The position numbers and the translations under genes are program-made. Below the pieces are notes generated by a model, which did not search any database, was not told the DNA's origin, and saw only the letters and a list, made by a program, of their open reading frames with translations. This document shows positions 44,008-52,460 of a stretch of 64,000 bases of DNA, piece after piece. The stretch spans positions 50,324-114,323 of the forward strand of contig JASBUL010000103.1 of the NCBI GenBank assembly GCA_030147945.1. The letters are read 5' to 3'. This DNA comes from Oceanococcus sp. (GTDB lineage: Bacteria > Pseudomonadota > Gammaproteobacteria > Nevskiales > Oceanococcaceae). Every line of letters begins with the position of its first letter. Within the stretch, counting starts at the first letter, position 1.

Positions 44008-45306
44008 ATGAGTGATGACGTGCTGGATGTGATCGTGGTGGGTGCGGGACCAGGCGGCCTGTTGCTGACCCGGCGTTTGGCGCAGGCTGGCGTGCGCTTC
44101 GTCACACTCGAGCGCCACCAAGATGTGGGGGGTATCTGGGATATTGATGCGCCCGGCTCGCCGATGTACGAGTCGGCTCATTTCATCTCCTCGCGCACCT
44201 GTTCGGGCTTCCCGGATTTTCCGATGCCGGAGGATTACCCCGACTACCCCGGTCATCGCCTGTTGCTACACTATATCCGCAGCTATGCCGATCATCATGA
44301 TCTGCGTCGGCACATCCAACTCAATGCCGAGGTGTCCAGCGCCAGCTGCGATGACAACGGTGTGTGGACCCTGCAGCTGAGCGGCGGTCGTCGCCTCGCC
44401 GCGCGCTATCTGATCTGCGCCAATGGAGTGACCTGGGAGCCCAATTTGGTCAACTGGCCGGGGCAATTCAACGGCGAGATTCGCCACGCGGTGAGCTACC
44501 GCTCGGCCGAGGAATTTCGCGGCAAACGCGTGCTCGTGATCGGGTGTGGCAACTCCGGCGTGGACATCGCCTGCGATGCGGCCTTTGCCAGCGACCAGGC
44601 TTTTCTGAGCACCCGGCGTGGCTATCACTTCGTGCCCAAACATCTGATGGGCATCCCCGCCGACGTGATTGCCACCAAAGGCCCGAAATTGCCGTTTCGT
44701 TTGCAGCAATGGGTGTTCGGTCTGCTCCTGCGCCTGCTCAACGGCAAGCCGGAAAAATACGGCCTGCCGGAGCCCGACCACCGGGTGTTCGAATCCCATC
44801 CGCTGGTCAACACCCAGATCCTGCATTACATCACCCACGGCGACTGCATCGCCAAACCTGCGGTGGAGCGCTTCGATGGCGACGAGGTGGTGTTTGCAGA
44901 TGGTTCGCGCGAGCGTATCGATCTGGTTATCACCGCCACCGGCTACCAGCACGCCAGCCCGTTTCTGCCGGGCGACGCCTGGGCCGACAAGAATGGTCGT
45001 CCGGATCTGTATCTGCGCATGTTCTCCAAGCGCTACGACAATCTGGCGGTGCTGGGTTTTCTGGAGTTCGCCTCGGCGGCCTACACCAACTTCGACCACA
45101 TGGCCGAGCTGATCGTTGCCGACGCGGTGGCCGGGCGCGATGCCCCGCTGGCCCGCAAGCTGAGCGAAAAGAAGCGCAGCCATCAGCCGGATCTCACCGG
45201 CGGTCATCGCTACATCGCCACGCCGCGGCATGCCAACTATGTCGATGTTGATGCCTACCTCAAGGTCCTGGGGCAGGTGAAGCGTGAGATCGGGGCTGCG
45301 GCATGA
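44008..45306 (+). CDS. Flavin-dependent monooxygenase, FMO / Baeyer-Villiger type
   Basis: A 432-residue flavoprotein. GAGPGGLLL (FAD site, residues about 12-20), the FMO signature FNGEIRHAVSYRS (F-x-G-x3-H-x3-Y, near residue 153), and GCGNSGVD (NADPH site, about 179) are all present. The later ATGYQ motif is also typical. It probably oxygenates a ketone or a soft nucleophile using NADPH and O2. ATGA overlap with the SDR gene shows coupling, which fits an alcohol/ketone degradation step or a detoxification step. The substrate is unknown. Confidence 0.9.
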   Translation: MSDDVLDVIVVGAGPGGLLLTRRLAQAGVRFVTLERHQDVGGIWDIDAPGSPMYESAHFISSRTCSGFPDFPMPEDYPDYPGHRLLLHYIRSYADHHDLRRHIQLNAEVSSASCDDNGVWTLQLSGGRRLAARYLICANGVTWEPNLVNWPGQFNGEIRHAVSYRSAEEFRGKRVLVIGCGNSGVDIACDAAFASDQAFLSTRRGYHFVPKHLMGIPADVIATKGPKLPFRLQQWVFGLLLRLLNGKPEKYGLPEPDHRVFESHPLVNTQILHYITHGDCIAKPAVERFDGDEVVFADGSRERIDLVITATGYQHASPFLPGDAWADKNGRPDLYLRMFSKRYDNLAVLGFLEFASAAYTNFDHMAELIVADAVAGRDAPLARKLSEKKRSHQPDLTGGHRYIATPRHANYVDVDAYLKVLGQVKREIGAAA

Positions 45307-46118
45307 CGGCTGCGCGCCGGGCCATCGTGGTCGGCGCCAGTGGCGGGATCGGGCCGGAAATCGCGCGCCGCCTGCATGACCAGGGTTACGCCCTGGTGCT
45401 GGTGGATCGCGATGTCGATGCCGTCGCAGCAGCGCTGGATTTCCTGCCTGCGCCGAGCTTGCGTGCGCTCGATCTGAGCGATCGCGCGGCGCTCGGTCAG
45501 TTGTGCCAGGACATCGAGCAGGATGCGCAGGCATACGATGTGGCGGTGTTCAACGCCGGGATTGTTTTTCCCAACATGCTGGTCGACGCCGATCCGGCGC
45601 AGCTGGACATGGAACTGGAGGTCAATCTGCGCGCCGCCATTCATCTGCTGCGTGCTTTTGCCCGTCACATGCAGCCACGTCGGCGTGGCCACATCATCGC
45701 CACGGTCTCGATGGGCGGGATCATCGCGCTCAAAGGCAGCGCCAGTTACGCGGCCAGCAAATTCGGTTTGCGCGGTTTTCTGATGAGCCTGCACAACGAG
45801 CTGCGCAGCCACGGCGTGCACGTGTCGGGCATTTATCCCAGCGGAGTGGATACGCCGATGCTGCGCTTTGAAGCGCGCAACAATGGCAGCCCGCTGAACT
45901 TCGTCAGCACCCCGCAAACCGTCCAGCAGATCGGCCAGGCTTTCGACAAGGCGCTGCGTAGCCGCAAGCTTGAGATCTATCCGTCCTGGGGCGACAGCCT
46001 GTCGGGGCGTCTGGTTGGCAGTTTTCCGTGGCTGATTCCGCTGATCCTGCCGCTGATGGAAAGACTGGGCGAACGCGGACGGCAGCGCTATCTGGCCACG
46101 CTGGAGCGCCCGCGCTGA
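45303..46118 (+). CDS. Short-chain dehydrogenase/reductase (SDR)
   Basis: A 271-residue oxidoreductase. GASGGIG (residues about 10-16) binds NAD(P), NAG comes next, and the catalytic Ser-Tyr-Lys are in TVSMGG and YAASK. A C-terminal hydrophobic extension (FPWLIPLILPLMERLG) may attach it to the membrane. It overlaps the FMO gene by four bases, and the two probably act on successive oxidation steps of one alcohol or ketone. Coupling is seen; the pathway is inferred. Confidence 0.9.
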   Translation: MTAARRAIVVGASGGIGPEIARRLHDQGYALVLVDRDVDAVAAALDFLPAPSLRALDLSDRAALGQLCQDIEQDAQAYDVAVFNAGIVFPNMLVDADPAQLDMELEVNLRAAIHLLRAFARHMQPRRRGHIIATVSMGGIIALKGSASYAASKFGLRGFLMSLHNELRSHGVHVSGIYPSGVDTPMLRFEARNNGSPLNFVSTPQTVQQIGQAFDKALRSRKLEIYPSWGDSLSGRLVGSFPWLIPLILPLMERLGERGRQRYLATLERPR

Positions 46119-46170
46119 GCTAGAATCTCCGTATGCACGGAGACTCCCGCACGCTGTGGCGTGCCCGGCC

Positions 46171-47004
46171 ATGGTGGCGATGACAGCGCCTGGACCGGAC
46201 AACTTTCAGGCCCACCCCGCACCTCACGGGATGACCCTGTATTACTGGCCCTGCAGCCTGTTGCTGCTGGCCCGCTCCCTGCTGCTGGATCGTCCCACCG
46301 GGCCGCTGGCCGCGACTCTGCGCATCGGTTGTGCCAAGCCCTACATGATTGAGGTGGGAGGGCGCCGCATCACCACCCGGGTGTCGCTGGTGGCGCCGAA
46401 AGCGCCGCGCAAACGGATTGCCGCGATCGATAGCGAAATAGCCCTGTTCTATTTGCCACTGGATCGCCCGGAGTACGCCGCGGTGCGGGCCATGCTGGCC
46501 GATCAGGAGCTGCTGGAACTGCCGGTCGAGCGGTTTGCACCGGTCATTCCCGAGCTGCGTATGGCCATGCGTGAGGTGTTGCCGGCCGAGCGCATCCACG
46601 CGCTGGTGCGCCAGGTTATGGAATTGCTGACCGAGCAGCCTTTCGAGCCGGCCACACCGGACCCGCGCGTGATCAAGGCCTTCGAGGTGCTGGACGAGAT
46701 GCCGTTGAACGAGGTCAGCCTGGCTGCGGTGGCGGCGCAGGTGCATTTGTCAGCGTCACGGCTGCGCGAGATTTTCCGTCAGCAGACCGGCTTTACCATC
46801 CCGGACTACGCGCGCTGGCGCGCCGTCTGGCGCGCCTCATTTTTCTGGAAGCGCGGTCTGACCATGACGGAAGTGGCGCACCGTGCCGGTTTCCATGATC
46901 TGGCTCATGCCGATCGTGCATTCCACGAGCTTTTCGGCATGAACCCCTCGGCCGTGGTCGACCCCAAGTATGTGACGCTGGTGAACTGCGGCCCGCCTGG
47001 CTAA
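46171..47004 (+). CDS. AraC family transcriptional regulator
   Basis: A regulator of about 277 residues. The N-terminal half (with RIGCAKPYMIEVGGRRI) is a cupin-like sensor segment of uncertain family. The C-terminal AraC domain is near residues 175-260: LAAVAAQVHLSASRLREIF and MTEVAHRAGFHDLAHADRAF. The ATG at 46171 or 46180 may be the true start. It overlaps the convergent peptidase gene's 3' end by four bases (47001-47004) and may control that operon or the preceding SDR genes. Confidence 0.85.
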   Translation: MVAMTAPGPDNFQAHPAPHGMTLYYWPCSLLLLARSLLLDRPTGPLAATLRIGCAKPYMIEVGGRRITTRVSLVAPKAPRKRIAAIDSEIALFYLPLDRPEYAAVRAMLADQELLELPVERFAPVIPELRMAMREVLPAERIHALVRQVMELLTEQPFEPATPDPRVIKAFEVLDEMPLNEVSLAAVAAQVHLSASRLREIFRQQTGFTIPDYARWRAVWRASFFWKRGLTMTEVAHRAGFHDLAHADRAFHELFGMNPSAVVDPKYVTLVNCGPPG

Positions 47005-48464
47005 AGCGGCGAACGGATTTGCGCACGCGACATCTGCATGATGTCGCTGATGAAATCACGGTGCGCCTGGACCGCGCGTGAGAGCTGTTCCGGCGGTATG
47101 CGGTCCGGCGTGTCGCGCTCGGTGTGATAGTGCGGTGTGGCCATGGTCAGGTTCACGCTGGGCACATCAAGCAGCCCGACGGCACCTTCAAGGTCGCCAT
47201 TGGCATTGACCTGCGGCACGGTGGGCAGGGGCACGGCCAGCAGGCCGTAGCGCAGCAAATACGGGCTGAAGGTGCGCAGCAAGGCCGGGTGCTGCGTGGT
47301 GAACAGCGCACGTTCTTCATCCCCGGGGCGTTCCAGGCTCAGGCCCAGCATGTCGACGATGCCGCCCAGCGAAATGTGCTCCTCGCCGTGCGCGGCCAGA
47401 TGATCGAGGTTCACGAACAGGTCAAGTTCGGGGATCAGGGTCTGGTGGGTGCTGAGCCAGTGCGTGATGCCGCCATGTGGGTAGCCGGCGTCGTGCCCGG
47501 TGACCCCCAGGAAGGTCATGTCGCGCGGTCGTTCGCTCTGCGGCAGCGCGGCGAAGTGTTCGGCCAGGCCGATCAGCCCCGAGACGCCGGTGGCGTTGTC
47601 CAGCGCCCCGGCAAACCAGGCGTCGTAGTGCGCGCAGATCAGGATGTGGCCATCCTGTGCGCCGGAGCCGGGCAGGTGACCGATCACGTCGTGGGTCAGG
47701 CCGTCTTCGTGCCGGGCCTGCAGGTTCCACTGAATCTGCCCGCCGCTGCGCGCCGCCTGGCGCAGCCGTGCGAGGTCCTGGGCGCCCATCTGAAAGGCCG
47801 GGATCGGGTTGTCATCGAGGTAGTTCTGGCTGGAGCTGGTAGGACGGATCAGATTGTCCGGTGCATCCGAGGTCACGAACATGGCCACGGCACCGAGTTC
47901 GGCGGCCCGATGGTAGGTGTCGGGGTAGGTGGCGAACACGTTGAGCAGGGCTTTGCCGGTGACCACCACGGCCTTGCCGGTGAGATCCTGGGCCAGCAGT
48001 TCCAGCTCGGAACCAAAGCCCACGTCGACCAGCTCGGCGGTGCCGCTGCCAGCGCGGCTGGACCACAGTGGAAAACTTTTCATCGCCACCGTTTGCGCGT
48101 CCTCGAGCAGACTGACCGACCACTCATCAAGCTGCCATTTGCGAAAGGCGTAGGCGTCAATGTGGGTGTCCAGTCCGGCCTCCATCAGGCGTTCGGCCAG
48201 CCAGTTGGCGGCCAGTCGCTCGGCTGGATAGCCGGCCCAGCGGGGCTGAAAGCCGCACAGCTCTTCAACCCAGCGATGCAGGCGCTGCGGTGACATGGGG
48301 TCGATTTCGCTCAGTGCGTTTATGGCGGCTTCGCGTCCGCCCTGGCTCTGACAGGCGCTGATCAGGCCGGGCAGCGCCAGGCTGCCGCCGGCGGCGAACA
48401 GGCGGCCAAGCAGTTGGCGGCGCGAAAGGGCTGTGGGTGAGGTTTTGCTGGCGTGCCGGGTCAT
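47001..48464 (-). CDS. M28 family peptidase, Tat-exported lipoprotein
   Basis: A 487-residue protein. A twin-arginine signal (SRRQLLGRLF) with lipobox LISAC puts lipidation at C38. A PA-type domain lies in the middle and the M28 peptidase core follows: CAHYDAWF, ALDNATG, GHDAG, NLDHL and a final histidine in TPHYHTERDTPD. The usual Glu-Glu pair is His-Asp (GHDAG), so the catalytic glutamate is replaced, but the metal-site residues are mostly kept. GGAGG precedes the ATG at 48464. Coupled by ATGA to the upstream lipase gene. Confidence 0.88.
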   Translation of the reverse strand: MTRHASKTSPTALSRRQLLGRLFAAGGSLALPGLISACQSQGGREAAINALSEIDPMSPQRLHRWVEELCGFQPRWAGYPAERLAANWLAERLMEAGLDTHIDAYAFRKWQLDEWSVSLLEDAQTVAMKSFPLWSSRAGSGTAELVDVGFGSELELLAQDLTGKAVVVTGKALLNVFATYPDTYHRAAELGAVAMFVTSDAPDNLIRPTSSSQNYLDDNPIPAFQMGAQDLARLRQAARSGGQIQWNLQARHEDGLTHDVIGHLPGSGAQDGHILICAHYDAWFAGALDNATGVSGLIGLAEHFAALPQSERPRDMTFLGVTGHDAGYPHGGITHWLSTHQTLIPELDLFVNLDHLAAHGEEHISLGGIVDMLGLSLERPGDEERALFTTQHPALLRTFSPYLLRYGLLAVPLPTVPQVNANGDLEGAVGLLDVPSVNLTMATPHYHTERDTPDRIPPEQLSRAVQAHRDFISDIMQMSRAQIRSPL

Positions 48465-49825
48465 GCGCCGGTCCTCCGAATCGTGATCAGACGGCGACGT
48501 GAGGCGAGGACCGTCAGAGTGAGCAGGAACAGGGTCAAGGGGCTGCTGACGCCACCGCGCGAGGCGAGGGCGTCGGTGTGAGCTGGCGTGGCCATGCGGG
48601 CCGGGTCGAAAGCCTGCTCCATCAGCCACTGGGCGATCGCCGGGGCGGCCATGTCGGCGGTCGGCGAGTGCTCGGCCGGCCAGCGGGCGTAGGTCACGTC
48701 ATAGCCGCGCTGGCGGTATTCCATCACCAGCTGTTCGGTGAACGGGATCAAGGCCACGCTGTCGAGCAGGCCTGCATCAATGCGGATCGGCAGATCGCGG
48801 CGCATGGGCAGCAGACGCACATCATCCTTGCGCAGAGCGCTGCGCATCTCGGCCACGCCCTGATCGCCATTGGGCCCTTGCAGGGCATGTGGCGACAGGC
48901 CGCCCCAGGATTCGGCGCTGGCCAGATCCTGCAGGCACAGGCGTTCGAGGTCGGGCCACAGGGCGATGGCTTGCTCCGACAGACCGCCTTCAAGCAACAG
49001 GAAGCGCTCGAATTCCGGGTCCACGCTGGCAATGCCTTTGAGCACCAGTGCGGCCAGAGCGACCGCCACGTCGATGGCCGGACCGGTCAGCGGCAGTGGT
49101 TCAGCTGCAGTGATGAGGTTCTCCAGCTGGGTCACCGGCGTGATCGCGGCCACCGCCGCAAGATGCAGGCCGCGGGCCGGCGGGTGCAGCCGGTTGCCAC
49201 TGTTCAGTGCGGCCACGCCGCCTTCGGAATGCCCGGCGGCCGCCCAGTTGGGGCCGATCTGCGGCCACTGAGTGGCTACGGCTGACGCCATGTCGCGCGT
49301 GGCGCGAGCCAGCGAGTCGCCTCGCAGGTAGGGGTGTGGTCCGGCTTCGCCAAGACCTTCGTAGTCAGGGCGGGCCACCACCACGCCGCGCGCGAGCAGC
49401 TCGCTGGCCAGACTGTCGCCCTGCTGCATGCGGCGCAGTTCGCTGGAGTCTTCGCTGCCATGAGTCGGCGCGCAGGCATCAGCGACACCGGTGGTCATGT
49501 GGCCGTAAACCACCAGCGGCCATTGGCCGTCGGGGTATGCCTGGTTTTGTGGCAACAGCACCAGGCCGGAGGCCAGCGCCGGTTCACCCTGCACATTGCG
49601 GGTCGTGTAGCGCACGAACAGCGCTTGCGCTGCGCCGTCGACCTGGCTGGTGGCCCCGGCGGGATGCGTTTCCACCAGCACGCCGGGTTCCAGACCCTGC
49701 CAGTTGCTGGTCTGCACCGGGGGCACGGCAGTTTGCGGGGTGTCAGGAACGCTTTGCGCCGAGGCGTTGCAGGCAAAGCCGGCCGCTGCGCTGGCCAGGG
49801 CCAGCACCCAGAATTTGAAAACCAC
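48461..49825 (-). CDS. Secreted alpha/beta-hydrolase (lipase-like) with a sorting-type C-terminal tail
   Basis: A 454-residue esterase or lipase. A signal peptide (MVFKFWVLALASAAAGFACNASA) is followed by a secretory-lipase-type hydrolase: VVYGHMTTG (oxyanion region), AGHSEGG (nucleophile, near residue 198) and the late DVTYARWPAEHSPT (histidine). The C-terminus reads SRGGVSSPLTLFLLTLTV then LASRRR, a glycine pair, a membrane helix and basic residues, resembling GlyGly-CTERM tails removed by rhombosortase. It is the first gene of an operon with the M28 peptidase (four-base overlap). Confidence 0.85.
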   Translation of the reverse strand: MVFKFWVLALASAAAGFACNASAQSVPDTPQTAVPPVQTSNWQGLEPGVLVETHPAGATSQVDGAAQALFVRYTTRNVQGEPALASGLVLLPQNQAYPDGQWPLVVYGHMTTGVADACAPTHGSEDSSELRRMQQGDSLASELLARGVVVARPDYEGLGEAGPHPYLRGDSLARATRDMASAVATQWPQIGPNWAAAGHSEGGVAALNSGNRLHPPARGLHLAAVAAITPVTQLENLITAAEPLPLTGPAIDVAVALAALVLKGIASVDPEFERFLLLEGGLSEQAIALWPDLERLCLQDLASAESWGGLSPHALQGPNGDQGVAEMRSALRKDDVRLLPMRRDLPIRIDAGLLDSVALIPFTEQLVMEYRQRGYDVTYARWPAEHSPTADMAAPAIAQWLMEQAFDPARMATPAHTDALASRGGVSSPLTLFLLTLTVLASRRRLITIRRTGA

Positions 49826-49847
49826 AGGGCGTCTCCTCCGAGGATTT

Positions 49848-49875
49848 CGTGTTGTTGTGTGATTGGCGCAACACG
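49848..49875. promoter_or_regulatory. Inverted repeat upstream of the lipase-peptidase operon
   Basis: CGTGTTG (49848-49854) and CAACACG (49869-49875) are perfect seven-base arms with a 14-base spacer, just upstream of the lipase start. Possible operator; no regulator is assigned. Confidence 0.35.
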
Positions 49876-49939
49876 TTACGGTCGGAGCCGCCCGGCGGCA
49901 TAGTATGAAGTGACGGACTTGTGACGGTTGTGGGTGTCC

Positions 49940-50638
49940 TCAGCCCGGCTGGCCGCAGGCCAGATTGGCGGGCACCGCCACATCCATCTGTTTGGGATCC
50001 GGCAGATTCAGGTTGTGCATGATGTCGACATATTCCTCGCGGCTCTTGCCAGCCAGGCGCGGGTTGTAACGGCGCTCTTCGCCAATGGACGAGGCTGTCC
50101 AGCCCTTGTAGTCGTGTGCCGGGTAGACCAGGGTGGTGTCGGGCAGCACGAACAGTTTGTTGACGATGGAATCCCAGGATTTTTCCGCATCACCATTCTG
50201 GAAGTCGGTGCGCCCGGTGCCGCGGATGAGCAACACGTCGCCGGTGAACACCGCCTCGGGGGCGGTGGGGTTGAGCACAAAACTGAACGATTCGTCGGTG
50301 TGGCCCGGTGTGTAGATAGCCTGCAGGCGGGTGCCGTCGACATCCACGATGTCACCCTCGCGCACGTGCTCCGACACGCACTGGGCGTTGGTGAACTCGC
50401 CCATGATGGTGACGCAGCCGGTTTGGTCGCGCAGATCGCCCAGGGCAGTGACGTGGTCGGCATGGGTGTGCGTGTCGATCGCGCGGACCAGTTTGAGATC
50501 GAGTTCGCGGATGGCCTGCAGATAGTGCGCGGTCATCTCCTTGACCGGGTCGATGATCAGCGCTTCGCGGCCGGTACCGGACGCCAGCAGGTAGGTGTAG
50601 GTGCTTGATTCGGGTTCGAAGAACTGGCGAAAAATCAT
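49940..50638 (-). CDS. Persulfide dioxygenase (ETHE1/Blh type MBL-fold enzyme)
   Basis: A 232-residue iron enzyme that oxidises glutathione persulfide to sulfite. Metal-binding THTHADH and YTPGHTDES, and the family block FTGDVLLIRGTGRTDF, followed by YPAHDYKG, are all present. The ATG at 50638 has GGAGGTCATC-type spacing. The start faces a BigR/SqrR-like operator, and a TauE-type transporter lies 1.8 kb away. No rhodanese or sulfide:quinone reductase is adjacent. Confidence 0.93.
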   Translation of the reverse strand: MIFRQFFEPESSTYTYLLASGTGREALIIDPVKEMTAHYLQAIRELDLKLVRAIDTHTHADHVTALGDLRDQTGCVTIMGEFTNAQCVSEHVREGDIVDVDGTRLQAIYTPGHTDESFSFVLNPTAPEAVFTGDVLLIRGTGRTDFQNGDAEKSWDSIVNKLFVLPDTTLVYPAHDYKGWTASSIGEERRYNPRLAGKSREEYVDIMHNLNLPDPKQMDVAVPANLACGQPG

Positions 50639-50705
50639 GATGACCTCCTTTTTGAGTCGCAGATCGGATTCAGCAGTCTGCGGCGCTTATGTCGTTACGA
50701 ACATA

Positions 50706-50725
50706 ATATTAGAACAATCTAAAAT
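50706..50725. promoter_or_regulatory. BigR/SqrR-like operator
   Basis: ATATTAGA-ACAA-TCTAAAAT is an inverted repeat with seven of eight arm positions matched, in an AT-rich stretch 68 bases upstream of the persulfide dioxygenase start. It resembles sites for ArsR-type persulfide sensors BigR and SqrR, which control this enzyme. No such regulator gene is in the window. Confidence 0.55.
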
Positions 50726-50853
50726 AATGAAATTGATTGTTCGCATCGATGCCATAGCAGGTCACTATGAGGTTGTGCGCGAAGAGTTTTGAGCGTGAGG
50801 CGCATCGCCTGATCGCTGGCTACAATAGGGCCCCTTTGCCGCGCGCCCGATCC

Positions 50854-51366
50854 GTGTCCGACCCAGATGCCAATGCCCTTTACGATGGGCCGAGTAAAAG
50901 TCAGCTCAAGCGTGAAGATGCTGAGTTGCAGGCCCTGGGCCTGCGCCTGACCGGCCTGAGCAAAGCCCAGATTGCGGAATTTCCGGTGGCGGAAAATCTG
51001 CGCGATGCCCTGGTCGAGTACAAGCGCATCACCTCGCATGAAGCGCGTCGTCGTCATGTCAAACGCATCGGCAAGTTGCTGCGCGAGCATGATGCAGAAG
51101 CGGTTGAGCTGGCCATGGACAAGGCTGACCCCAGCAGCAGTTTGTCAATGCAGGCCACACGCAGCGCGCAGCGCTGGTGTGACCGGCTGATTGCCGAGGG
51201 CAATGTGGCGGTGACCGAGTTCGTCGACCAACATCCCGATGTGGACATCCAGCCGCTGCGCCAGATCCTGCGCAAGGCCAGCAAAGGGGCGAGCGCGGAC
51301 AATCCGACACCGGCGCAGCGCGAGTTGCTGCGTTTTGTACGCCGCGCGATCGTCGCTGGCGCTTGA
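50854..51366 (+). CDS. darP: DarP (YjgA), dual-action ribosome-associated protein
   Basis: A 170-residue protein that binds late 50S precursors. GPSKSQLKRE and KRIGKLLRE are family blocks. The GTG at 50854 gives the usual length; the ATG at 50767 would add 29 residues (RLCAKSFEREAH...) that do not match the family, and it sits inside the regulatory region of the neighbour. It diverges from the persulfide dioxygenase gene. Confidence 0.9.
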   Translation: MSDPDANALYDGPSKSQLKREDAELQALGLRLTGLSKAQIAEFPVAENLRDALVEYKRITSHEARRRHVKRIGKLLREHDAEAVELAMDKADPSSSLSMQATRSAQRWCDRLIAEGNVAVTEFVDQHPDVDIQPLRQILRKASKGASADNPTPAQRELLRFVRRAIVAGA

Positions 51367-51472
51367 CCCCGGACCCGCATCCAGGGTCTATGCTGGACTC
51401 AGGTGCCTGGTTCACGCACGTCCGCTGGGCGCCGGCAAACTCATGTTCATACACGCAGGGAGCGGATAGCGG

Positions 51473-52423
51473 ATGCATGCGAAACAGCTGAGCCGCTGGC
51501 AACATCGTCACAGTTTTGGTCAGGATCGGCGACGTCCGGGGGAATCACGGACCCTGATCGTCGTCATGCTCACCGCCGTCACCATGGTGGTGGAGTTGAT
51601 TGCTGGCAGCATGCTGGGCTCCATGGCGCTGCTCGCCGATGGTCTGCACATGGGCTCGCACAGCGTGGCCCTGGCCATCAGCCTGTTTGCCTACATCTAT
51701 GCGCGGCGCCACGCCGGCAGCGGCCAGTTCAGCTTCGGGACCGGCAAGGTCAATGCGCTGGGCGGGTTCACGGGTGCGGTACTGCTGGCCTTGTTTTCCG
51801 CCTTCATGGCCTGGGAAAGTGTTCACCGGCTGCTCACGCCCACTGCCATTCTGTTCGATCAGGCGCTGGTCGTGGCGGTGCTCGGCTTGCTGGTCAATGC
51901 GATCAGCGTTCTGATTCTTGGTGTGCATCACGACCACGACCATGATCACCACCATGCGCATGCGCACGATCACAATCTCAAGTCGGCTTATCTGCACGTG
52001 CTTGCCGACGCCCTGACCTCGGTGCTGGCGATCGCCGCCTTGCTGGTTGGCAAGTTCTGGGGCGTTGTCTGGGTTGATCCCCTGATCGGGATTCTCGGGG
52101 CGGTGCTGGTTGGGCGCTGGTCGGTCGGTTTGCTGCGCGAGACCAGTGATGTGCTGCTTGACCGTCAGGCTGCAGCCGCGGTGTGCGACGAGGTGGTGCA
52201 GGCGGTCGAGCAGGATGGCGACAGCCGGGTTGTCGATCTGCATGTGTGGTCGATCGGCCCTGGTCTGCGGGCCGCCATCATTTCGCTGGTGGCGCACGAG
52301 ATGCGCTCGCCCGACGATTACAAGCAACGCCTGCCCAAGGCCTTGGGGCTGTCGCATGTCTCGATTGAGGTGCACCGTTGCTGTGAGCCGGCGTCGGCGC
52401 GTGCCGAAGCGGGTGGGCGATGA
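51473..52423 (+). CDS. dmeF: CDF family Co(II)/Ni(II) efflux transporter, DmeF-like
   Basis: A 316-residue transporter with six helices and a cytosolic C-terminal domain. HRHSFG near the start, SMALLADGLHMGSHSVALA in helix 2 (D-x3-H-x3 type metal site) and ADALTSVLAI in helix 5 carry the transport-site residues. A histidine-rich loop (HHDHDHDHHHAHAHDH, near residue 150) fits Co/Ni/Zn binding. DmeF-type members export cobalt and nickel. No dmeR regulator is adjacent. Confidence 0.9.
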   Translation: MHAKQLSRWQHRHSFGQDRRRPGESRTLIVVMLTAVTMVVELIAGSMLGSMALLADGLHMGSHSVALAISLFAYIYARRHAGSGQFSFGTGKVNALGGFTGAVLLALFSAFMAWESVHRLLTPTAILFDQALVVAVLGLLVNAISVLILGVHHDHDHDHHHAHAHDHNLKSAYLHVLADALTSVLAIAALLVGKFWGVVWVDPLIGILGAVLVGRWSVGLLRETSDVLLDRQAAAAVCDEVVQAVEQDGDSRVVDLHVWSIGPGLRAAIISLVAHEMRSPDDYKQRLPKALGLSHVSIEVHRCCEPASARAEAGGR

Positions 52424-52460
52424 GTGTGATCCGGCCCGGCGCTGATTAGCGTCGCTGCAC

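Noticed and set aside
44787..44796. GTTCGAATCC, a tRNA T-arm-like sequence
   Set aside because: It lies inside the FMO coding frame and has no matching acceptor stem, D-arm or anticodon arm around it.
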